This document shows positions 1 through 9,400 of a stretch of DNA of 13,548 bases, in pieces. A model generated the notes under the pieces. That model did not search any database, was not told where the DNA came from, and saw only the letters and a list, made by a program, of their open reading frames with translations. Made by a program: the position numbers and the translations under genes. Source of the stretch: Chloromonas sp. AAM2 (Eukaryota; Chlorophyta; Chlorophyceae; Chlamydomonadales; Chlamydomonadaceae); the NCBI GenBank assembly GCA_004335635.1, contig QAXH01005763.1:1471-15018 (forward strand). Direction: 5' to 3'. Each line of letters opens with the position of its first letter. Position 1 is the first letter of the stretch.

Positions 1-70
1 ACATACATACATACATACATACATACATACATACATACATACATACATACATACATACATACATACATAC
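1..70. repeat. (ACAT)n microsatellite
   Basis: An uninterrupted ACAT tetranucleotide array of about 17.5 copies starts at the window edge, so its full length is unknown. It lies about 200 bases upstream of the ALG13 start codon and holds no gene. Confidence 0.98.
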
Positions 71-77
71 AACAGAA

Positions 78-103
78 ACACACACACACACACACACACA
101 CAC
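78..103. repeat. (AC)n microsatellite
   Basis: Thirteen AC dinucleotides follow the ACAT array after an 8-base interruption. The two arrays together form a simple-repeat block at the left end of the window. Confidence 0.97.
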
Positions 104-272
104 GTTCACAGCAGTCATTGCACATGCAGGAGCTCAGAGAGCCAGGGTTTGTATCACTGCTATGTTCTCCTCCCACACCTGTTACACTTGTGGTACCACC
201 GGCACGCCTCACTGAAGTGATCGCACATTAGCATGCATGAAGCTGCATTGCTGAGTGCGTGAAGCCATCGCT
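104..272 (+). promoter_or_regulatory. Upstream/5' leader region of ALG13
   Basis: These 169 bases between the simple repeats and the ALG13 start codon must contain its 5' leader and probably part of its promoter. I see no TATA box or other recognisable element, which is common for housekeeping genes, and cannot place a transcription start. Short ATGs occur in the stretch (for example at about 233), so small upstream reading frames are possible. Confidence 0.4.
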
Positions 273-1736
273 ATGAGTAGGAAGGGAGGCGTGGTGCTGG
301 TCACTGTAGGCACCACCAAATTCGATGAACTCATCAAGTGCGTAGCCTATCTTGGCTATTAGGCGGTCCCTTCTCACATCCGTGATAGCTTGCACCATCT
401 GCCGGCAAACGCACTGCGGTGTTTCATGGTTTGCGCACGTCGCAACGTGACGTGCCGTTTCTCATGCTCGCTGTGCAGAGCAGTGGACAGCAGAGAGTTT
501 GTTGAGCAAGTGAAAGAAAAGGGCTACTCGCGACTGGTGGTGCAGAAGGGGAACGGAAGCTATACGCCCACTCTGCTTGGAGCTGCTGACAAAACCCTAG
601 GCGTTGACATTGAGTAGGTGCCGTGCATGCTGGGTAGGGCATGGTGCAACAGTATAAAGCTGCTTGACCTGCTGTTTGACATGCAGTGACGGCATGGCAT
701 GGACGGCTGTGGCATGTAGTGATGCTGGCAGCCTAGATTAGGAATGGAATTGACACACGTGTCAACGGGAGATGGCAGACCACTTGCCTGCACAATGCTA
801 TCAATTCACGGTTGTCAACTGACGCAACGGCGCAGAAGGCACTGCATGCACCACAGACAGATGCACATTTCTGCCATGCCAGGTCTGCAGATTGGAAAGG
901 TCTAGCATTTTTCCCAGCTGTGCCAGTGTGCGCATATGATCGTCTTTGGCCAGCCCACCTGACTCATGCACCCATCGTGATTGCGATCCCCTGCCTCAAC
1001 GCCGCTGGTGGCTTGGGACTGACATTACCTGCCCGGTGGGCAACCCGTGGTCGCAGATGCTTTGACTACAAGCCCAACTTGGCAGAAGTCATCGCATCAG
1101 CCGACCTGGTCATCAGCCATGCAGGTCGGGTATAAATACAGAGTGCTGCATTACAAACCTGTGATTTGCAGCTATTTGCTGTGAGGGGCCACAAAGCTTG
1201 GCAACAATCGTTTTAGAATGCTGCATTGTGACGTTCAGAGCTCTAGCCTGTGACAGGATCAACCGCAACCCACATTGTTTTTTGTACGCACCATTAACAT
1301 TCAAAGCAACGGGCAACAGCTTGGTCGACATAATTGCGTCTTTCCGTGGCACAGGTTCTGGCAGCATCTTTGAGGGCCTGAGTGTTAACAAGCCCATGAT
1401 TGTGGTGCCCAACGAGCGGTTGATGGCCAACCACCAGGTGGAGCTGGCAGAGCAGCTGGAGCGCATGCAACACCTGGTGGGTGACTGGTCTGCTTTGGAT
1501 GCTGCTGTGCAGCGGCCACGTTGCACAATGCAAGGAAGCAGGCAGGAACGAGTAAACCACCCAACAAAAAACCAATGTTCAAAGAACGCTCTGTTGCCGT
1601 TCAGGTGTATGCCACACCCGCTACATTGGCCTTGGTGCTCAAGAGTCTTGATGTGGACAAGCTGGTGCCCTACACCAAGGGGAGTGCAGCCAGATTGGCA
1701 CAACACATCACACAGCAGCTACTGGGCACAGCATAG
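273..1736 (+). CDS. ALG13: ALG13-like UDP-GlcNAc transferase catalytic subunit, 5 exons, 173 aa
   Basis: With its membrane partner ALG14, ALG13 forms the ER enzyme that transfers the second GlcNAc from UDP-GlcNAc to GlcNAc-PP-dolichol (EC 2.4.1.141), early in N-glycan precursor synthesis. It acts on the cytosolic face and has no signal peptide or membrane segment. Proposed exons are 273-337, 479-613, 1057-1124, 1355-1476 and 1605-1736; they sum to 522 bases, all with GT/AG borders and matching phases. Visible motifs are the N-terminal strand and loop VTVGTTKFDEL (residues 10-20), YSRLVVQKGNG, then ADLVISHAGSGSIFE (82-96), the UDP-sugar-binding glycine loop of the MurG/GT28 C-terminal fold, and KPMIVVPNERLMANHQVELA (102-121). 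The length fits the usual 165-180 aa of the stand-alone animal and plant proteins. The plant-like HAGSGSIFE agrees with a green-lineage origin. The ATG at 273 gives the normal N-terminus. Recognition is from family knowledge; the donor of intron 2 (GTAGGT) is the least typical splice site. Confidence 0.93.
614..1056 (+). other. ALG13 intron 2
   Basis: This 443-base intron is the longest of the gene. The donor is GA|GTAGGT and the acceptor GTCGCAG|ATGC; joining restores the reading DIECFDYKPNLAEV, which fits the family. It contains a short inverted repeat TTGACA-CACG-TGTCAA at 750-765 and no other recognisable feature. The reading frame from 812 to 1135 crosses it in the frame of exon 3 but starts at TTG and is not a gene. 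Confidence 0.8.
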
Positions 1737-2299
1737 AGCTTGCAGCACGAACGTCACTTACTGGCCTGCAGACAGGCCTGCTGCATACGCAGCCGCGCTT
1801 GACGTTGCTATAAGGGTCATTTCAGCTGCTACTCTGTTACTGTCAAACAGATTTGTGTGCTCTTAATGGGTCGCACGCAGCCTGGCAGTTGGTACTTGCT
1901 TGCCTACACGAGCACCAAGCAGGTTGGCCAGCAGGTCATACGAGCACGCAGACAAGGGAAGCTGACCGGTCGTTTTCACGTACATGCGTGTACTCGTTTT
2001 GCTTGTGAAGTGCCTGGACATGGTGATCATGCTGCGGTCGATCAGAGACACCAGCCTGTTGTGCTGCTTGTTGCCTCGGGCATCTGACAGCCAGTGGCAC
2101 ATACAGACGTTCTGCTTATGACACGATCGACCAGAGGGGACAGCTGTAGAAGGACGGGAGTATCTTGGGCGGGTCGACACAGGAGGAGGGTTGACACATT
2201 CATCAACCTAACCTGTGGGTTGACACATTCAATAACCACCAACCACCAGTTGTTGGAACCTTCAAGATTTAGACCATTTTGGCCCGTCTGAGTTGGTTC
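1737..2299 (+). other. Probable 3' untranslated region of ALG13
   Basis: From the ALG13 stop to the first downstream TGTAA there are about 560 bases, a usual 3' UTR length for chlorophyte algae. No reading frame here resembles a known protein. The only structure seen is the short direct repeat at 2188-2231. Confidence 0.6.
2188..2231. repeat. 15-bp direct repeat, 29-bp period
   Basis: The sequence GGGTTGACACATTCA occurs at 2188-2202 and again at 2217-2231, separated by 14 bases. It lies in the presumed ALG13 3' UTR. The core TTGACAC also appears at 750 in ALG13 intron 2, so it may be a common short element of this genome, but that is a guess. Confidence 0.9.
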
Positions 2300-2304
2300 T
2301 GTAA
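2300..2304 (+). terminator. TGTAA poly(A) signal, probably ALG13
   Basis: TGTAA is the usual polyadenylation signal in chlorophyte green algae. This is the first copy on the + strand after the ALG13 stop codon, and cleavage would be expected about 10-20 bases later, near 2315-2325. A later copy at 3296-3300 would imply an unusually long 3' UTR. Confidence 0.6.
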
Positions 2305-3882
2305 CTAGTGGTGATCAGCAGACGGACCACGCCTCACCCGACTGGAACCTAGTAAAGCTCTGAGGCATGTGTCCAGTTGACGTCAGAGTGGGAGTAACGC
2401 TTGAGAGTAACTTTTCTGAACTGACATGACGTGCCAAATTGTTGCAGCCGAGGCAGCCTCTCGTTCGTCCAAGGCTTGTCGCTTGGCTAGGTTAGTTGCA
2501 CTAAGAAGGGCTTAGAATGTCGAGTTAGGCATCAACGAGGTTCGTATAACGAAATGCATGTATGTCGCGAGGTAATGGTACAATGGGGTGTAGATCTGCA
2601 GCAAAAGCAAGGATGTGCCATCAGGTAGCGCTCCCACCCTGTGATTGTACGTGGGTCTGTTGTGACAGGCATGTTGGGTGGACACAGCTTCAGGACAAGG
2701 CAGAGTTGGCTTCGACTGCAGGGGTGGAGAAAGGTGTACATGTGCTGCCATCGTGTGGTATCAGAAATGAACTAGGCAAAGGGCAGCCAGAGGAGCATTG
2801 TCAATAGTGCTTTGGCGTGCATCCCAGGTTAACCAAAATAACGAGGTCGCACACAGCCTTGCATTACACAAGCACCAAGGAGGTCCACTAATCCAAAGCC
2901 ACTTTTGGCAGCCACGCATGGACTTCAGCATGTCAATCTTTCGCGGTGCGTCTATGAGTGGTATGCATCCCACTGGCCACTTCATCAAATTCACGATAAT
3001 CCATAATCTCACTCCTGTGTTGGACACCCTCTGACCTCATCTAACCAGCCCTGGATACAGCGACAGTGCCCATCCCCGATCATCCTATACGACCTGAAGA
3101 TAATCACACCGCGTTAACCACTTACATCCTCTAGTTGCAGTCTCCAAAGCGCATCCACAGCAATGGTCTCCAGCATGCCTTGCAGGACCTTGAATGAGAA
3201 AATCCAATGGATTCTTGCCCTTGTCCGAACATGAACATGAAGTGTCTGAACATGAGAAGATGGATTTGGTCCAGGTAAATCCATCCAAGAGGTGCTGTAA
3301 GACACCGGCAGTTTATGTATCATGTCCTTCAAGTGCGATGCACGTCAGAGCAAGCAATCGCCCAGAATTCCGACATTCAACATCTGCCTCTATCACGGCC
3401 ACAAGGCAAGTCCTGTCAATGGACGACGAGCGTGTTCTGTTGCAATTTGTTTATACAACTGAGAGAAGACACAAACGATCATCTCATCAAAGCGGGAACA
3501 TCTGAACATCTGCTGACACGGCGAAAAACCACGTGTCATCTGAGGTGCAGCAAAAATCTGGATAGTTGTATGTTTCGGCGCAGTTTCCCACGCTTTTGCC
3601 TCGCTGGCAAAGCAAGATTTGCTCGAGTGCAAAGTCCTTCTTACAGTAGTGTACATAGTACGTGCGGGTACACGTAAACGTACCTACCTTTCCATGCTGG
3701 CGGCGAGAACAGTGCGGCCGCCTTCAAAAAGCCGAGATGCACGCGCCTGCAGCATATGCTTGGCTTTTGGCATTTGCTCAAGTCTGTAATTAAAAATACT
3801 GCAGCAGACGCACACCCAGGCCTGCGTAGATACGGCCGGCAGGCTCTGACATAGGACGGGCGCCTCTACAGCGCAGCGGCGC
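2305..3882. other. Spacer between ALG13 and the LRR/DUF506 gene
   Basis: About 1.6 kb with no recognised gene on either strand. Open stretches here (for example 2562-2807, 3194-3505 and 3315-3677) are short, overlap each other in different frames and resemble no family I know. The right part must hold the promoter and 5' leader of the next gene; no clear TATA box is visible. Two further TGTAA motifs occur (3296-3300, 3785-3789), and a perfect 8-bp hairpin lies at 3260-3284. Confidence 0.6.
3260..3284. repeat. Perfect 8-bp inverted repeat (hairpin)
   Basis: ATGGATTT (3260-3267) and AAATCCAT (3277-3284) are perfect reverse complements around a 9-base loop. Nearby is a cluster of GAACATGA repeats (3229-3255). 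It may be chance structure in the spacer; no function can be assigned. Confidence 0.7.
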
Positions 3883-4050
3883 ATGGTGAGTCCTGGATAT
3901 GCGCTATCTAAACATTGCCACTGGCCATGCAGCCGCCAGTACAAGTGCACGCGCCAACGCGTGGCATATCCCGCAGGACGCCCCCTCAGCTTCCTGCAGG
4001 TCATCAGAAAGCCCTACCATCTCACTGGCCAGCAGCAGCGTTGGCTATAG
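3883..4050 (+). promoter_or_regulatory. Overlapping upstream reading frame, or ATG|GTGAGT exon end
   Basis: An ATG at 3883 in a good context (GCGGCGCATGG) lies 16 bases before the start proposed for the large gene and opens a 55-codon frame that overlaps it in another frame and stops at 4048-4050. It could act as an upstream reading frame that lowers translation. Alternatively, the ATG is followed directly by a near-perfect 5' splice site (GTGAGT, 3886-3891), so it could be the last codon of a first coding exon spliced to a downstream site. I could not find an acceptor that clearly fits. Confidence 0.35.
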
Positions 4051-6088
4051 AGCGCACACTGTTGAGCATTCCTGTGTTCAATGCTGCGCCCAACTCTGTA
4101 GCAGCCAGTCCTCACAGCAGCAACCAGGCCATGCACAAACCTGCACATCGGTTGCAGGCTGTTCCATGGCTGCCTGTTGTGCGCCTTGTTTGCTTGCACG
4201 CAGCGCTTCTGATATATATCTATATATGATAGAGCATACGTGGCTAGACAGCACAGTTGTCCAACTCAGCAACGGAGCCCATGCGGAGTCCAGTCCGCGC
4301 AGAGACAGTTGTGGCGGTGTTATGGCAGGCGCAAGCCAGCCAATGCAGTCCACCAGAAATGCACAAGCCACAGGCCTCACAAGCAGTGATCGACAATTCA
4401 GCCTGTCAGCTGGTGTGCCAGCCACAGTTCCCAATCCTGCCCAGACAGCTGCCTTTGCCACTCCCTCGTCCATATCACAGCCATGCAGCCACGAAAGCAC
4501 CCCTGGTTCTATGGACCCTGAGCCACAAGAATCATTGAGCAGTCTAATGGCCAGCATGCTTGTCCAGCCGGGTCCAGCCTTTCCTTTCATCATGATGGCA
4601 GGCCACCAGTCAGGCAGCAACGTCCTGGGAACCAGCCCCATAGCTTCAGCAGCCATGTTCACCTCAGCAGCCGTTTCTATGTACTCACGTGACTCGCAGG
4701 GCTCTGCTGACTGTGGGCAGTTCAGCATGTATGGTAGAAACCATGCCCCTGCCGGTCCCGTGCAACCGGCCATGCGTGCACCACAGGGAGGATCATACGA
4801 TCCTGCCCAACGCTCTACCGATGCACAAGGCATGGGCTGGCCAGCGGCTGGGGGAAGCGGCCACTTGCAACGGAATCGCCTCAATGCTGCAAGGGGCATG
4901 TCAGGCGACGAATTGCATCAGGGGCAAGCTAGCCGTGGTGCCAACGGCCAGCCTACCGCAGACCTTCAGGGCGAACCCATTGTCACTGCTGGTTGCAGGT
5001 CCAGCGATTTGGTCCGCGGCCAACATGATAATGGTTTTGCTGCAGGCCTGAGTGGGCTCATGCGGGGCCGGCAGCTGGGGTCTGGAGCAGGGCTTGTGCG
5101 TGGCCAGCACCCAGGCAATGCCACACCCAACCAGCAGCAGCCAGTCAGCCTGTTTGAGGAGGAGGCACTAGCCACGCAAGCCTCTGCTCTGGCACATGCC
5201 TCACGCGCTAACAAGGGTACGCACTGGCGAGCAGGCTATGACAGGGGTTGTCTTAATGAATGGGTGAGTGGATCCGGCTCTGTGACGGGGTGGGATGGCA
5301 ATGGCAGTGCGGCGCAGGCAGCAGCCCACCAGGCAGCAGCAGCTATGCTTCACAGAGATGCAGAAACCGCTCGCCAGCAGGCAGAAGCAGCCCAGCAGCG
5401 TTCAGCACCTTTTCTGCTAGACAGCGGGGCGACACCAGCTGACCGGGCACCCCTGCAGCGGCCAGCGACGTTTCTACTTGATACGTTAAATCAGCAGGGC
5501 CAGTCTGGGGCTCTCTCCGCACACCAGGAGGTGGAAGCTTTGCTCCTAGGGCACAACGGATCAGCCAGGCAGCAAGCAGCAGCTGCACAGCAGGAAGCGG
5601 CGGTACGATTGCTAGGCAGCAACGGCAAGGGCGTGTGGCGGCCGCATGTAACACACGTCGGGCTGGAGGGCGGGCCAGCCTCACCAACCCATCAGGCCCC
5701 CTCCCTTGCTGATTTCATGCACCTCGGCCTCGACTCGACCAGCCAGCGAGGCAGCAGCCTGAGGCTCGGAGGCAGCAGCATGTGCTTTGGCAGGCAGTCG
5801 ACCAGTGACAGCCTGTGTTTAGGTCTGTTGAACAGCGGAATGACGGCCGCACCGCTTTCGGATGGGAAAAGCAGCCAGATGCTGCAGGAAGGAGAGCAGC
5901 ATGTGCTGTCTACAGGCAGTGGTAGCTGGGTGGCAGGTGCACCCAACAGTCAGGTATCAGAGGGGCGAGGAGCGCGTGTCCCGCATCACCGGCCCTCGGC
6001 ACTGCATCCCGGGACGCCAACTCAGACGGGATCGCTCTCCGCCCGGAGTGGAGATGCGCAGGGTAGTGCCTGTCAAGGGCCTAGCCAT

Positions 6089-6119
<31 letters not shown>

Positions 6120-6391
6120 TGGCCGGCGAGCTGCTGAGCCTGGGACAGCAGCAGCAGCTGCTCCAGCATCAGCAGGCACTGAGCCGGCCAGGCAGCGGCA
6201 GGCCAAACGGATGGCAGTCCTATATGAGAGGCCAGGTGGGCAGCAACACATGGTGTCCTGAGCTGCCATGAGTCGGTTTGCCATGAGCTGCAGGTTACAA
6301 AGAATTACATACTTGTCTTGATGTGCAGCTACCTTCCGCTTTTGTAATTAGCTCCAGTTGACTGCTAAGCCGTGGCACCACATGCCAGTCA

Positions 6392-6435
<44 letters not shown>

Positions 6436-9400
6436 TGACCACAAATCAAACAATTTTGTTGTGCTGGATGCGTGCAGGCGTGGCCTTCCTCCAACGATTG
6501 GCCTCCTGGTCAAGGCCCATACAGGGCAGGAGGAACAAGCACAGTTGGGAATAGTCACGACATGGGGCAAGGAGAAGCGAGCATGCACGATGCCAGGAGG
6601 CAGACAGCCAGGTGGGCAGCCGTAGCCCTTGCATCCTCCCAGACGCACCCCACCCTGCCTCACCCACTCCTCGCCACTGGGACAGCTGCTGGGGTACGGC
6701 ATGGCCTGAGCCTAGATAGTGTCGCGGCGGTGGTGGGGGCGCAGGCGGCCGGTGCTGAGGCCGGCAGTAGGGCGGGTGGGCCGGGGGTGGCCAGGGGTGG
6801 TGTGGAGCCGCTGATTGCAGCAGGGCTGCGGGCCGTGAGCCAGGGCAGGCTGGTGGGCGGCTCCGTGGATGCGGGACCTGGACTACTGCCCACCATGGTG
6901 AGGAAAAACGGCCATACGTTTATAGCATGCAAGCATGTACAACGGCAATTCATAAAAAGGTGGTAATTGTTGTGCCGGTTGGGCTTTTGAAGGCCGTCTC
7001 GCAGCTGCTAGCCAGCAACTTGCAGTATGAGCAATGCTGGATTCGCTTCCATGGTTATGTCCATGTGACGCTCGTCTCATGTGTTGCACGCGCCATGTGA
7101 TGCACGACCCATGTGATGCGCGCGCCATGTGATACACGTTCATGTGATGCGCGTGCCATGTGATGCACGACCCATGTGATGCAAGAGCCATGTGACGCCC
7201 TTGCATCTACGGTCAACCACTTCCACGTGCCACACTCACCTATCCACGTGACCACTTATGTGATGCACGTGCTGTGCAGGCCCTCTCCAGCGTGTCCAAG
7301 GTCTCCGGCTGCACCCGGTGGCTCCAGGAGTACCTGGAAGTGCTGGGGCGGGAGGGCGACGACAAGCACGTGTTCGTGGCCTCCCGGCGCCTGCCCCTGC
7401 CGGCGGTGGGCCTGCTGGCCTCCTTTGTCACCTATGCACCGGGCATCAGAGCCATCACACTGGCGCATGCTGGTCTAGACGACCAGGGTGGGTCAGGGCT
7501 GGGCACAGCAGGGGTTGGGTTGATGGCGGACACGGAGGTTTGATGAGGCACCTGCTTCTGATCTCAGTGGGGGGTTGAAATCAGTTTTCTCGCTGGACCT
7601 GGAATAGTGATGCTTTGAATTGGTGTACGATGCTCGTCACGCACGCCATTGCCTGGAGTATGCAATTTGTTCCGAACAAGGTAGCCCTTTACATGGGCCC
7701 ATGGGCCAGCTGAGTGGCCGCTGACGTTTGCTTGTTTGCCTGCCTTACTGTACTGCCTCACTGTACTGCATAACTGTACTGCCTCACTGTACTGCATCAT
7801 TGTACTGCCCAGGTGCGTTTGAGTTGGCCTTGGGTCTGCGCCAGTCGTTCGGCGACCTGTGGGTGCTTGATCTGCGCTACAACTGCATCGCCGACAAGGG
7901 GGCGGTGGCGCTGTCGAGTGCCCTGCCCCACTGCCCGGCGCTCAGGGAGATGGTGCTCAGCCACAACCTCATAGGTGAGTGAATGCAAGTGCCTGCAATT
8001 TCGTCGCTCATAGCTGAGCGAAGGGAGGTGTGTGCGCTGCCTACTAGGTACAACTGGATTTTTCAAACATAACTATTACAAACTCGATAGAACTAATCGA
8101 GGCACTCAGGACATATGGCCGCCTGTACCTACTCGACATGCCGACATGGGAAACGTGTCCGTGCTTTCTACGGAACATGTCGGTGGTTTGTGTTGGGGCT
8201 GTCCGCTTGTGATGCCGCATGATCAGGCACGTTGTGTGAGATAGCAACATGGCGGTCCATGCGCCTAACCATTGCCGCAGTTAGAGTGTGGACTCATGCA
8301 TGGTGCCAGGGAAATGCCGTGTAGACACATTGTGCCAAGCCATTGCTGCATCTACAATATTATGCCCAAACACGTGTGCTGCAGGTGCGTGTTTGTGTTT
8401 GTGTTTGTGCATGCAGGCGACGATGGTGTGCTGGCCCTGGCTGACAGCCTGACCTCGGCCGGCATGCCGCTGCGTGTGCGGGTGAATCACAATCCCGCGG
8501 GCGCTGAGGCGGTCAAAGACTTGGTGGCCGCGTACAAGCAGTGCAGACAGCGCAGGTGAGGCTGTGATGGAAAGGTGCGTGGACAGAGCCAGCACTAGTC
8601 AATTCCCAAGAAGCAGAGGCGGGTGAGTTAGCATCAGTTCTTTTCCACACAGCAGAGAAGCAATGCAGCAACATCTACGTCTCTGTTCCTCTGTTTAGCG
8701 GGCAACTGTGTCCATCAGTTGTCGTTGTGATGACGTCTGGTGTGTGCTTTGCCTGCATGCAGGGCACGCTCCCGCAAGTCTATGCTGCTCCAGCTTGAGC
8801 AGTTGAAGCGCGGCGGGGACTGCGCAGGCACCCTAGACTCCTCGCCACCGCAGGATATCTTTGACAACGTGCTTGCCACGTCGGATGAAAACCTGCAACT
8901 GCTCCAACTGAGCCTAACTACCGCCAACATGACACACGGCCATCATGACTCGCTCCATCACCAGCCCTCCTTGCACCAACATCAGCAGCAGCAGCAGCGT
9001 GTGAAGTCGGTGCAGCCAGGCTGGCCAGGGGCGCCAGGCGTGGGTCCAAGCTGTGCAGAAAACGGGCGTAGTGACGCATCAAGGGCAGTGACTATGGGCC
9101 AGACACGCATCTCTAGCACAAACGGTTTAGCCCAAGGTTGCCAGGGGAGGGCAAGCACTGGCGGGATTAACCTAGTTGGGTACGATAGCAGTGTCTCGCC
9201 TGCCAAGAATGGATCCGCAGCCAGGGGCGTGCGGGGCGGATTTCCGAACCCGATGCTGAACATGCAGCTCAAGACGCTGTCCATGCCATCACAGACCCTG
9301 GCACGGCGTGGCCTAGCGCAACTGGACGACTTAGAACAAGTGTGCGCCCTAGTGAGTGTGTTTATGAATCTGTATATGTTGTTGCATCTGCATCGTTCCA

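Larger units (their letters stand above)
6236..6477 (+). other. Intron 1 of the LRR/DUF506 gene, with in-frame stop and internal TGTAA
   Basis: The donor is GGCCAG|GTGGGC and the acceptor GTGCAG|GCGTGG, phase 0. Reading into the intron adds 11 residues and stops at TAG/TGA-type sites near 6269-6271. A TGTAA signal (6343-6347) and an (AC)n run (6393-6431) follow. This is the weakest join in the model, because the upstream exon could stand alone as a 790-residue product. Confidence 0.65.
7975..8416 (+). other. Intron 4 of the LRR/DUF506 gene
   Basis: A 442-base intron, donor ATAG|GTGAGT and acceptor CATGCAG|GCGACG, phase 1. It holds a two-part hairpin (8141-8183) and, just before the acceptor, three GTGTTT units (8389-8406). 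A second good acceptor-like site (GCTGCAG, 8378-8384) lies 32 bases upstream; its use would shift the frame. Confidence 0.85.
7280..8555 (+). other. Leucine-rich repeat coding block (exons 3-5)
   Basis: Exons 7280-7487, 7813-7974 and 8417-8555 encode four repeats of 28-29 residues of the ribonuclease-inhibitor type. They start at about residues 975 (IRAITLAHAGLDDQG), 1004 (LWVLDLRYNCIADKG), 1032 (LREMVLSHNLIGDDG) and 1061 (LRVRVNHNPAGAEA). The spacing and the L-x-L-x-x-N/H core with a following D-x-G and helix (AVALSSAL, VLALADSL) are diagnostic of this class. Both internal introns are phase 1 and fall at nearly the same place in the repeat. A block of four repeats is short for a free-standing LRR domain; exon 7280 may encode a capping segment before it. 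Confidence 0.85.

Noticed and set aside
4078..4899. 273-codon minus-strand reading frame
   Set aside because: It is the shadow of the GC-rich first exon of the + strand gene; no conserved motif was seen.
5263..5316. Possible small intron in the first large exon (GTGAGT ... GCGCAG)
   Set aside because: The donor is good, but the interval is only 54 bases, shorter than usual algal introns, and the sequence reads through openly with the same composition as its neighbours.
7062..7203. CRISPR-like array
   Set aside because: The 15-16 base units are contiguous without unique spacers and lie inside an intron of a eukaryotic gene.
6883..7255. Minus-strand reading frames with repeated HGSCITW-type peptides
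   Set aside because: They are produced by the 16-bp intronic minisatellite; the periodic peptide has no family resemblance and lies opposite a well-supported intron.
8385..8416. Alternative acceptor of intron 4 giving a longer exon 5
   Set aside because: GCTGCAG at 8378-8384 looks usable, but the added 32 bases would shift the frame and break the LRR.
8281..8595. 104-codon minus-strand reading frame across the fifth exon
   Set aside because: The + strand encodes a clear LRR unit with fitting splice sites; the opposite strand has a Lys-His run from the GTGTTT repeat and nothing recognisable.
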